Source: Pseudeuparius sepicola (taxonomy: Eukaryota > Arthropoda > Insecta > Coleoptera > Anthribidae). From it: a DNA stretch of 64,000 nucleotides. The notes below the pieces were generated by a model that made no database searches, had not been told where the DNA came from, and was given only the letters and a program-made list of their open reading frames with translations. Positions 47,010-59,600 of the stretch are shown piece by piece. How positions within the stretch are numbered: the first letter of the stretch is position 1; every line of letters begins with the position of its first letter. The stretch is taken from positions 128,411,735-128,475,734 of the forward strand of contig OY987298.1 in the NCBI GenBank assembly GCA_963920635.1. The letters run 5' to 3'. The translations under genes were made by a program, and so were the position numbers.

Positions 47010-47663
47010 TACCACAGAATATTCACTAGCGCCCTGTTGTTGATTTTTTCAAAAAATCGATTATTTTTACCATTGTTTTTTTTAAGTTCAATTGGTTTTT
47101 CCTTGGTAGCGTTCGGTTCATTGTAAAAAAAACTACAACAGTTTAGTTTTTGAACCCGTAATTTAATCATTCGTAACGTCTTTAACTGGGACACCCTGTA
47201 CAATATAGTACATTTCCCGGTTTCCCCTTTAGAAACGAACATAATAATTGCCATTTCTTTACAGTCGTAGAAATCGTAGAATTAATAAATTAAAAAGGTT
47301 TTCGATTCGAAAAACTTTATGACCCTAATTCACTTCTAAATTATGTCCTATATCTTTGAGCTAAAGACAAGTGGCAACGTCCAAAGTTAATTATTTTAAT
47401 GTCAAATCTGTCATTTGTCTGATTCTAATTTCAATTTGACATTTGACGATTTGAGTAAGTCAATTGACAAACCAAACAAATTTTCATGGTTATGTGGTTG
47501 AAAATGCTTCTATTTTCGGAGATTTCCGAGTTCTTAAATGGAAATGCCTCATATTATTAAGCTTTTGTCAATAAACTTTTTTTGTTTATAATGTGGTATC
47601 AGTAATATCAGTAGCATTATACGTTCCCGTTTTCTGAAATAATTTGTTATTCGTTAATTCGCC
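47010..47663 (+). promoter_or_regulatory. SF3B2 5' flank and 5' UTR region
   Basis: Lies between the P element and the SF3B2 start codon. It includes a mariner tip (GGGACACCCTGTA near 47189) and AT-rich sequence. No core promoter motif can be named; the assignment is by position. Confidence 0.35.
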
Positions 47664-50600
47664 ATGGGAGACCACTTAAATGTAAGTTGAGCAAGGGGTA
47701 CCTACTTTAAGATCAAACAGTAAGAATGTACTAATAATAATTAACGATCGAATGTTCACTTTTCAGATGCCCCCACCGCCTCACGGGCAAATGATCATGG
47801 ATATGCCTCCCCCTGATAGCTTGATATTGCAAGGGCCACCCCCCACGGAGGTCATAATGGGACCACCGCCTCCATTTGGCCCGCCTGGAACACAGGGATG
47901 GGCAAATGATGACTTCGGTAATGTATTGCAGTCTAAAATATGGCAGTGGCTATTTATACGTCCGTCGTATATAAAAGTCGGTATATGTCTTGTGCTCTCA
48001 TTGGTGAGCCGAGTCACGTGACTTCTTTGGACATACATTTAACTCCATTCACGTCCGAAGTAAACTGATTAAGATACGTCGAAAATGCATTTTTCTCAAG
48101 TCTCGTTGCAATAAGGAGCGTATGCCCTCCTTTTTTTGGCAATAGGCACTGCCATATGAAAAAAGAAGGGGGCATTCGCACCATATTGTAGCAGTCGGCA
48201 GCGATTTTCACCCGACATTTGGCGCTGTGCCGAATATCGGGTAAAAATAGGGGTAGCCAAAATTTCAAGAAAATCGGGGATGGGTTACACCATTGGAAAT
48301 AATTACCCCTTCTTTTTTCATACGGCAGCACCCATCACCAAAAAAGGAGGGCATACGCTCCTTATTGCAATGATGCTTGAGAAAAATGCACTTCCGATGT
48401 ATCTAAATCAGCGTATGGAGTTAAATGTACCTTCATCCAAAGAAGTCGCGTGACAACTCGCCATTGAGAACACAAAACATATACGTTGGACATATAAATA
48501 ACCATTTCCTTAAAATATCACCATACTCTTACTCTGTCAGGTTACTGTTGCAAAATTCTTATCGGTGACATGGTGAAAGTGTAATAAGGTGTTTGGGGGC
48601 TTGGGAACGCAAGTTGGGTTTGCATGAAATCGGTCTCATGGACCTCTACTATGCCAGGACATAAAACCGAGGAGAAAACAAATTATTTTTTGTTGTCTTG
48701 TGTGACAACAAAATCAAAAACAAACAAAAACAGTGACAATCGAGGTGACAATCCTCTGTTGTGTTATTTTTTGCCAGTGGATAGAGGTTCGCAAATGCAG
48801 ATCTTTAGCGCACATACTAAAGGTCTGCCAATTGGTGGATCTCTATTGCAGGCACTAAAGATCCGCCAATTGCCATTCTTTTATCTGATTAAATTAAACC
48901 GTTGTGAAGGCAGCCACTGTTTTAAACTAGTGCTGGCAACCGAAACCGATTTTTCGGTTAACCGATTAACCGGTTTTCGGTTAATCGCGGTTTTGATCCA
49001 AACCGAAAACCGGTTATTCGGTTAACCGGTTATTCGGTTAACCCGTTTTCGGTTATTCGAATTACCGGTTTCCGGTTAATTCTGGTTTCGAATAATCGGT
49101 TTTCGATTTATCGGTTTTTGATTTATCGGTTTTTGATTTATCGGTTTTTGATTTATCGGTTTTCGATTTATCGGTTTTCGGTTAACCGGTTGCTAGGTTT
49201 TCAGTTAATGATTATGCTGGTAAACGATTTTAACCAAAACCGGTTCTAGCAGGAAACCATTAATTGGTTTTCTATTTTTCAGTTTTTGATGGATGGGCTC
49301 GTGTAATTTCGAAGAAAAAAATATTTTTTTGGATTTATTGATAGATAATGGGAAAAAAACGGACCCATGTCTTTCAGTTTTCGATTTTTCCTTTAGTTTT
49401 TCTGTAAATTTAAATTTACAACTTTCCCGCCAACGTGTGACATCGTGGACGAAGGCTATGGCTATAGTTCCATTCTGTGAATTCTGTCTCTATTGTCTCT
49501 ATATCGTCTTCATAGCAGTAGCAGGGTTGCCAGTTCGCCAGTTGTCATCACGTTTTCGGATTTTGAATTAAATTTAAGGAAAAAACAGTGTCAGAACCAC
49601 GATTAATCGATAATCGGTTATTTGAGGCAAAAACCGATTTTCGGTTAACCGGTTAACTGAAAGAAAACCGGTTAGCCGAAAACCGGTTAACCGAAAACCG
49701 GTTAACCGCTTAATTGGTTAAACCGAAAACCGAAGTCGAGTTTCAATTAACCGATTTTAAGGTTTTTTTGCTCTAGCTCTTCAAATAGAGGTGAAACGGG
49801 CGGATAAACCTTGACTTGAAAAAATGCCTGTAACTCCGGTTTGGCTTAACCGAATTGGTCGAATTTGGGCTTGTTGAAGAGAGCTTTCCTTCTTCTAGCA
49901 AATGATTGTCCAGTAAGGTCATTTCGAATTTCGTGGTCACCGCTAGAGGGCGCTATTTGAAAAATTTACCTTTTACAATTTTCTCCGAAATTTTAAATGC
50001 AATGGCATATTTATTCTGTTATAATCGAAAAGTAGATTAAATTTACAACAAAAAATACCCAATGTTCAAATGGATATATTCATTAGTTTCGGAGTTATCG
50101 CCAAAAGAATAATTGTTAACATGTTATTTGAAAGAAAAAGGTAGGTATTTGTTTAGATTTCCGTGGTCAAGCATGCCATGAAATAAATAAAAATCTACTT
50201 GAGTTTTTCGTAAATTGCTATTTTTCTCACTTTTTATTCCGTTTAATCCCAAATATGTGCAGTTGCTCTATGGACCATTATTAACGGGACACCCTGTATA
50301 TCTTTTCCATTTTTGAAATTTTGTATCTCTTAAACAAACAACATTTCTATAAGGCATATTAGTAGTAGGGGAGCCCACGATGCTAAATGGGGATTTACTC
50401 GAGCGTCGTGCGGGGACCTATTGGATTTTGAAGATTAGATGGTAGAAATAAAAAAAGGTTATATGATATATACCCTTCCACCGGTGGGGGGAGCGTCTAC
50501 AGGCTTTCACAAATGTAAAAAAAATAGTCACATGGAGGTATTCGAGCGCGTCAGGTATCGGTAGTGTATATGCCCCACTTGTCTCCGATGACGTAGGTAT

Positions 50601-53600
50601 GTTAATCCGCCGGGTTGCATGGCGGGGGCGGCCGTGCGGAAGGGTTAAAAATGGGAAGAAAGAAAATTTACCCGAGCGCGTCAGATATTCAGAAGGGATG
50701 TTAAGTGGACCCGAAAGAAGCTCCCATTCTATAGACTGACGATTCGGATGTGATACCAGCTCGTGGCGGCTTTTTGAAAATGCAAAAAAAAAACGCCATT
50801 TTGATTTACTCGAGCGCCTCAGATTTTCATATAGACGGTTCAGCTTGATGTCCTGGTCGTGCCGATCCATAATCTGACGATTATATGGAGGGATTTTCTT
50901 AATCTGACGGTTTGAAAAGAAATTTTTTTCATAATTTTTTTTAATGAATATTTGCGTTTTCTAAGAAAAATATGTTGTCTGTTAAAAATTAAGGAATTTT
51001 TGTCTATAAAACATATGCTCTTAATAATTTATTTTCTATATTACAGGGTGTTGAACGTGGACTTTTCAAATATTTTATAACCTATATTTCTTAAACTAAA
51101 CAAAATATGACAAAACGTCTAAAATAAAACTTATAGATAAAAGGCAGATCTATCCAAATATCAAATAAAAAAATGTACGTTCGTTAAAAAAAAATTTGAA
51201 GGGCGCCGCGACGCAGAGCGTTGTTTGTCAAATATTCTCAATTTTATCTTAATTTAGTCTTCGTTTGGTCCCATTTAAGACCCCGGAAGCAGATATATTT
51301 TTTCTCTTTTCGTTTGCCCACAATAGGCCAGGGACATCGAGTTTGAATAACCCTGTACATATAATACCAGGAGTGCTGTGATCAGCTGTGATGGCGTGAT
51401 GGCTGGCGTGTGGGGACGGTGCGAGAGAAAGAGTGAAAGGGAAAGAGAGGCGCGTAGTGGGGAATACATGCTTCACTGCAGCTAGCTGCACGCGCTAAAC
51501 TTTATCGACGATTTTTGTTACTTCGGCTTGTGGAAATCGGCAGATTATATTTTTCCCGTCATCCTTGAATTATTTCCTTCAAAATAAAAAATATTCGACC
51601 ACGCTCGAGAAAGTCGAGGTAACGTATTTTTTTTGCAAGTTTGTGACCCTCCCACCCCCTCACGTCACGCTCAAATCGTCAGATTATTGAAATGCACCCT
51701 TTTCAGCATGTAATTAACCATCATATCTTAATCTGACACGCTCGAGTAGATCCATCTATCGATTTTTTTTACTATTCTGATCGGTTGCCCTACACGCGCG
51801 GTCCTGTGTAGAGGGCTTAGATATGGTGGAGGTACTCAACAGGGTGCAAGGTATCCCCCCATATGTTAATCTGCCGCGCTTGATTAAATCCCAAAATCCC
51901 CCCTTGGGCTCCCCTACTATAGCCTCAATCGTCATATTTTGGCCCCAATATGTGCAGTTGCTCTATGGACCATTATTAACGGGACACCCTGTATATCTTT
52001 TCCATTTTTGAAATTTTGTGTTTTCAAATATTGTAGGTATACTAAATTTATTTAACTTAATTTAAGAATTTCATGATAGGCGATCAATGCAGTAACAAAA
52101 TATATTTGTTTTAACCAAGAGAATAATAAAATAAAATAAATATTTTTTTCTAACACCAGAAATCAAAAAGAGGTAGGGGTGGTGGCCACCCTGTACCTAA
52201 ATAAATATCTCATCTTTTTCAAATAGCCCAATCTGAAAAAAGTTACTCTTTATTTCATGTTTAAAATTCGATTTTACATATGACTTTTCATTTTGGCTGT
52301 CCACTTACGAAACACCCTGTATATTGGCTGACCTTTATAGTCAAATTATTTTAAGAAGTCCTTACTGGGACTGTCAATTGGTAATTTCGATATCCTAAGT
52401 TGGCATCAATGCAGCAAAAAATGCAACCGGGTCATAAGTTCAGATCAGTAACTAGCCCATTTGCACTAATAATACGAAAAGTAACACGGACAAGAACAAC
52501 ACGGATGATGGTAAAACTCATGAAACGTAGAAAACCCGCGAATATTTTCATTGCCGAATGTTTGAACCAGTTTGAACGATCTGGAAAACCTTCACTGTCA
52601 CTTTGACAAACCGAAGCTAAATTTACCTGAGTCCGCCCATAGACGCTGCCAAAAGCAGCTGATTATTACAAAATACCAAAATGAAAAATGTTTCCATGAC
52701 GTTTGAAATTATTATTAAAATGAGTTGTAGTCATATAGTTATTGTTATTTATAGGGGTATAATCGTGATTGCAATAGGGTTTTTATTTTATTATGCTCTT
52801 TTTTTCGTATCACTTGGGTAACTTTTCACATCATAAATCAATGAGTGAAGTCATTAACAGAATGGTTAACAGAAAATTCCTAGGGATTTTGTGGAGAATG
52901 TCATCTGACAAAATCGGAACTTCTTACAGTAATCGGGGTATAGTACACGTGCTAAAGATCCACATTTGCGGACCTCTATCCACTGCCTAATTTTTTTTAA
53001 TTATTGCTAGTATTTTATTGTGCATAATTAGTTCTAATTTAATAGTTTGGAGTGGAATAGTTTTCTAGAAACTCTTCTGTAATTTATACTGAAATTCGCC
53101 TTTGGAAAGAATGTTAATAAAATATTTCCACACCAAACTATTAACAACACTACACAAAACAAATTATTAGTCTGAACTTAAATATCATCTTGACAAACAT
53201 TAAAATTAAACATATAACCACTTAATCTAACGAAAAGTTGTTTAGTTTCCTCCAGGGTCTGTCGAACGTCCAAGAGACTATGTAATAAAATTGTGTGATC
53301 CTCAGTATTATTTTGCACAATGTGTACGGTAAGTCACTCTTCATAAAAGTTTTTGCTTCCTTTAAAATGAAGATTTGCTTTGAGAAAATATTAATTTGCT
53401 ATACGAGGTGTTTCAGAATTGAACATTTTGAAATTAGGTCAAGACGTTGACTGAAATATTCAGTCAACGGCCAAGAGTAATTAAAAGGGTGGCCGCGCAT
53501 GGGGACTTTTTATATCGCAACTATTTTGTATCCGTCTTGCTCCTGTGTTTGCGGTTTAAAAGACATCGTGCATGATAGGTGATAGGAAACTGTTTTCGGC

Positions 53601-56600
53601 TCGCACATTTATTTTGCGGTTTTTAATTGATTCCTCGGTTGATTCTATGCCGGAAAAATCTACAGAAGAATAATTATTGGGTTCATCCCCTGTTATACTC
53701 AGAGAGACTATCGTCATCATATCAGCTTATAGATACCACATTTTTGGCTGATTAGTTCTTGTGATAGCCCTGGGTATATTGCCAATGCCAATGAATTGTG
53801 GTGATCGGATCTAGTAAACATGATGAAGTAATAATAGGTTCATTGTTAATTTCTAATGTGTCACATTATTATTATTTGTTATTTTTAAAAATAAAACTTT
53901 GAATTCTGTTCTTAAATGTATAAACCACCTTTGCTGCTAAAGGACACTCATAAAATAACCTAATAAATTGTGAGAATTCCTACAGTATTATATTATGACT
54001 TTTCTTTAGTTTTAATTCACAAAAATATTCTAACATAGCTTTCAATTAATTATACAATTAAGTACTTACAGATTTTATTTAAAGTATCAAGTACATTTTT
54101 GTGACATCAGAGCCATCTATTATCCGCCGACAGATCTTGCCGTTCCCTCATACAGAAATCTGTAACAAGCCCAGCTTCTAGTGTCAACAACAGTTAAAAG
54201 AGCGTGCCCTTAGAGGCAACCTAAACGTCAACAACCTCAGTATGGTATGATTTAGTGGTTTACCAAAAATAAACAGGAAAAATGGAAAATGTGTAAAGTA
54301 CAAAATAGATAGACACCATTAGTGTTTGACAGTGCTACCGTTGAGTGAAGGACTAACAAGAGGCGCATCTAATGCGGAGATTTCGAGCCAGGTTTCTACG
54401 CCCCGGCCAACTGCTTTAGGGCGACCTAATCAACAAGAAACCGCATCTAGTCGTCCTAAAGCAGTTGACCAGGATCTATCGGCACTGACATTTATGTCCC
54501 GGGCGACGCCTTAGAACGACACGATCGATAAGAAACCGCTTCAATTCGTCCTAAAACAATTGACCGGGATCTATCGGCATTGAGATTGTGGACTCGCTAT
54601 TATATGTGGCGGTAGTGCCTCTTATTATTTCTTCACTCAACGGTGTTACTTATAGCAATTTTCTCGTGTAATTTAAAAACTATGCAAATTATTGCGTGTG
54701 CAGAAACTCGCGAAAACTTCTCAAGTAAATGCAAGCAAATGTGATGAGAATACAACATTTTCTCATTCATTTATAAAGCTGAACACTGAAAATGAAATGT
54801 CGCAACATCGCTCACCTCATATGTTTCCTTGGGATCAGGTGTGTCGAGTTACCTACTTGGGTGTTAAGGTTGATTTGCCCCACGTTTTAAACTTCTCCAA
54901 AAAACGCTTTTTCACGTTTTCCTTTTTAGCGTTCCTCCCCACGTAGTGATTTTTACATCAAGAATGAATCACCCTGTATATCAAATTAATATTTTCCCAA
55001 TGAGAATCTTTGTTTCGAAGGAAGCAAAAACTTCTATGAAGAGTGACTTTTTGTGAAAAGATAAAACATTTCTGCCATTTTTCCCTCTTGTAAAGCTCAT
55101 CTGGGGACATACTGTATACAATGTGGCCCACTTCAAACCGGAGCATGCTCATACAGAGCTGGAATGACCAAGTTTGGGGTCTGTATTTTCCCGACGCAGA
55201 AGCGAGCAGGGAAAGGGGGCAAGAAGAAGACTAATAATGGTGAGAATGTGGTACAATTTGGCCATGATTCCACCTGGGTAATACTTCTCGTTGGAATCAT
55301 GATCCCCACCAGCGAAATAGATATCCTAGTTGCCGTAGCAACTGCATGACCACTCCCCCTACACCAAATCGGATTGGCTCGGTTCTTTGTACTGGAACTT
55401 CAGTGCATCAAACTTGGTATTTCCAGCTCTGTATAATTTTGCATTTGTCCTTCAATTCTGATCACTTCTTTTTTATCGATAAGTGATAGAAAACTGTACT
55501 GGGCAAACAGTCACGTTTTACATTTTACTTAAAAAAAAAACAATTAATGGGACACCATTTGTGAAATTGTATAAGGAATATTTTTATAAAAATTCTGACC
55601 ACTGGATTTTGCAGGGTTTGTACAGGGTGGTCCCACATAACATTTACCCCCCTCTTAACTTCTTTATTTTTCGATAGGCAATAAAGAATCTATTGCTTTT
55701 CATGTTTGCAGCTCGTAGTTTAATATATTTACGATACAATTTGCATGTATCCTTCGTCTATATCTGTAAAACTTCGTGATTTGTCATTTTGGCCATCTTT
55801 TGGAAACACTACCAAAAAACACCAGTTATCTTCTATGTTATCCAAAGTCAAACAAATTAGATCATCTCTTCGACATGCGCCAAATATTGAAATTACTTTC
55901 TATAGTAGTCATTTTTCATCTGGGGCTTCAAGGATAAATTAAGAAACTTGATCTGCAACAATTATTATCACCTTAGATTTTTTTAGAACATAACACAGAA
56001 AAACATAACCAATACTTTGCTAGATATTTTCTAAAATTTATTTGTGGCGAAAAACCCAATTGAAAATTAAATCAATACTTTGCTGCTTCAAAAATGCTAC
56101 TGTTTTCAAAAAATTGCTGACATCCACGTTATTTAACTGCTAAATAATTTTTTTATTATAGAACATCTTCTCCACAAAGTACAAGACTTTATAGTCTTGG
56201 CTTTTTCGGATAAATAAACTAGAAGAATGCCGTCACTCACACTGTTTTAATTTTTTTGTTTGCACCATTCACGAAATTGTTGGTACTCGCTCTCATATCT
56301 AACTCTTGATCTTTGTGGTAAATTCGGCACATATTTTTGTTGCTTGATGTAATATTTCTTCAGGAATTTGTTGGCATTCGTTTGGAGAAAACATTTTTAA
56401 TAAAGCGCCAAAGCATTGTTTAGGATGTAAGTAGCTTTGTTTTATGCATTGCTATGGGGATTACACTCATTTCTGTAAATGAATTATTTAATGTCATATT
56501 TAATCTAGTATCCAATCGGATGTGCGAGTTTAAATTAAAACTTAACCAGAAATGTTATACTAAGCCATGTTAAACGATATTATTCGATTACACTGAGAAA

Positions 56601-59600
56601 TGCACTAATTAAATTTACTGTTATTTTGACGAGGGAGGTTAGTGTATGGGAAAACCATTTTCCCGTTCAGTGCACCGAAAATGAAAATGAGCGGGAAAAA
56701 CGCACTTTCCATATCCAAAAATCAACTTGAAACAGGGTGTTTTCGGAAAGGAGTAATGAAAAAGCTGGGGCATTCGAACCAGCAGCACTAAAAAAGTTTC
56801 TAATTATGAGAGCAATTTTGTCATATTTTTGGAAAAATTTTCTTTTTCAAAAATAAACTTCATAGGGGTGCATCATCATCATCAGTACAAGGGGTGGCCG
56901 CCTCTGATCGGCCTGGCACGTAGGCCTCCATGGGCCCATTGTGTCCCCACGGACGGTATCACAGGGCTTCCAGCATGCCGGCCTTCTTGATGAAGGCCCG
57001 CAGCCCCCCCAACCTGACACCATACACGTCCTCAGCGCACAGCCTAGCCATGCCGAAGGACTCAAATCTGACCCTGTCGAGCGCAGGGCACTCTGTTACT
57101 AGGTGGTGGGGGGTCTCCTCTTCTTCCAGGCGCCATCTGCACTCCCGCTCCTCCTCCACCCCAATGAGGTGTAGATGGCGGGCCAGGCAACAGTGCCCAG
57201 TGAGGACCCTCACCAAACCCTTAACCTATTTTCTTGGCAGACCCAGCAATTCCCGGGACAAGGCAGGCGATGGCCCACGGATCATGAGCCTCGTCTGCCT
57301 CATCCCCGGAGCTCTGAGCCATTCCTCGACGAATCTTCCCTGCAGCCACTCGTCCAAGACTCCAATCGCTACCCGAGGTGCGATCCCCAGAAGGGGTTCC
57401 GGTCCCATCGGCCTGCTCATGGATCCCTCCCTGGTCAAGAGGTCGGCGGTCTCATTTCCCTCGATGCCCGAATGCCCAGGCACCCAGGACAGAGTCACCT
57501 TATTCCCTACGGCCACCAGTTTAAGCAAACTCGCTCGACATTCCTCCACCAGAGGAGATGTGGTGCGGTTTGCTCGCAGCGCTAGGAGGGCTGCTTTGCT
57601 GTCGGAGTAGAAGGTCAACTCGCACCTCCTGACCTGGAGTTTGAGTGATTCCTCCGCCCCCAACATAATGGCAAACAGCTCCGCCTGGAACACCGTAGTG
57701 TGTTCTCCTAGGGAGACTGTAAGTTTACAGGCCAGTTCCTTGCAGTAGGCTCCGGCCCCCATTCCCTTCCCCTTCTTGGACCCATCTGTGTACCAGACTA
57801 CAGTAAAATCGAGCAACTCTTACGCCTGGCGTAAACAAGAGCACGTGAGTTGAAATATTCGCCAGGGCCGCACTGAGGCACGACCTTTATTTAATTTTAG
57901 TTTTACAATAGTTTACATCAAAATATTTGGGAAAAGAATTATTGGCTTAATTAACATGGTGCAAAACATCGATAAAATTATTTGTGGCAGTGTCTAAATA
58001 GCTGAAAACAACAAGGTAAAACCGCGTAACTACACTTTTGCGATCGAGTACGTCCCTGTTGCCGACTCGGGTGAAATTTTATAGCCTACCAACCAATCGC
58101 GGATCGTCATTGAACACGTGGTTTTATTTACGCGTACGGATTGCTCGATTTTACTATAGTCCTTTCCGGGTACTGATGTTCTCCTCCATCCACTCTTTCC
58201 TTTCGGCACAGAATAGCCACCGTAACAGAAGCCGCCTTACGTATATAAAATAGTAGGAACGCAAAGGAGACTCGCCCTGAAAATCGAGTCTCCACAGGAG
58301 TGGGGGTCGGCAGTAGTTCAGGCTATTGCCTAATAGATGGCGCTCGGTTCAACGTTCGTTTTCATGGAGTACGGAGTGGGGACGTTGTGGGGATATGGAG
58401 GGTTGCCAAACTTAATGCTTTATGATTAATACCAGGATTTTATATTAACTCACGGGAACCTCGGGCAATAACTTTGTGATTTAACAACCTTACATGAGGT
58501 AAGGTTAACCACAAAATATATAAGGTTAACTACCTTATGCGACCAGTAGTGGAGACACGGATAATGGACTGACTAAATAAAAAAATAATTAGTTGGCAAT
58601 TTCAAGGGAATTAAGTAAAATTAAATTTGCCGCGAAACAGTAAATGTCTGGAAACAAAAATTAGTTTACAATTAAGTATTCTAAAGGACAACGTAAAAAA
58701 ATTTACACATTACCTTACTATATATTTTTTAATTTAGTGAGTCGATCACCCGTATGCATGAGGGACTCAACCTTGCGTCATAATATGGAAATGTATCCAG
58801 ATATACACTCTGTACCAAATTTGGTTAAAATACCTTTTACTGGTTTAGAAATTATGAAATAAAATAATATTCTAAATATTTAACTTAGATATTGATTGAT
58901 ATATTATGGTGATGGTGCAACCCCAAACGAAAAAGGTCAGGTGCGTACGTGACGATCGGCGGGATCAAAAATTAAGAAAAATTCTAATTTCCACAATTGA
59001 TTTTTCGCCAGCTTGATTTTTTTAACAAAATGGCGTTAGAGGCATGCTAGATACTGGGTTAGCACAGAAACGAAAAAACTCAGGTGCGTACGTGCCGATC
59101 GGGGGATCAAAAATTAAGAAAAATTTTAATTTCCACAATTGATTTTTCGCTAGCTTGATTTTTTTACCAAAATGACGTTATACGCATGCTAGACACTGGG
59201 GTAGCACAGAAACGAAAAAACTCAGGTGCGTACGTGACGATCGGCGGGGTCAAAAATTAAGAAAAATTCTAATTTCCACAATTGATTTTTCGCCAGCTTG
59301 ATTTTTTTAACAAAATGACGTTAGAGGCATGCTAGACACTGGGGTAGCACAGAAACCAAAAAAACTCAGGTGCGTACGTGCCGATCGGCGGGATCAAAAA
59401 TTAAGAAAAACTCTAATTTCCACAATTGATTTTTCGCCAGCTTGATTTTATTCACTGGGGTAGCACAGAAAAAAGTCTAAAAGGCAGTGGCGTTCTTGCC
59501 GATCCGGAGGTTCAAAATAAAAAAATCAATATTGATTTTTTCCTCTAACGTCATTTGGTAAAAAATCAAGCTGGCGAAAAATCAGTGGAAATTAGAATTT

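Noticed and set aside
47003..47254. 83-codon minus-strand frame upstream of SF3B2
   Set aside because: It overlaps a mariner MITE tip and has low-complexity Lys/Asn content; nothing supports a gene.
49040..49200. Regularly repeated TCGGTTTT units considered as a CRISPR-like array
   Set aside because: Units are 10-20 bp with no unique spacers, and the setting is eukaryotic; it is a simple repeat.
56930..57610. 226-codon plus-strand frame rich in Ser/Arg
   Set aside because: Antisense shadow of the GC-rich LINE RNase H fragment; it has no domain of its own.
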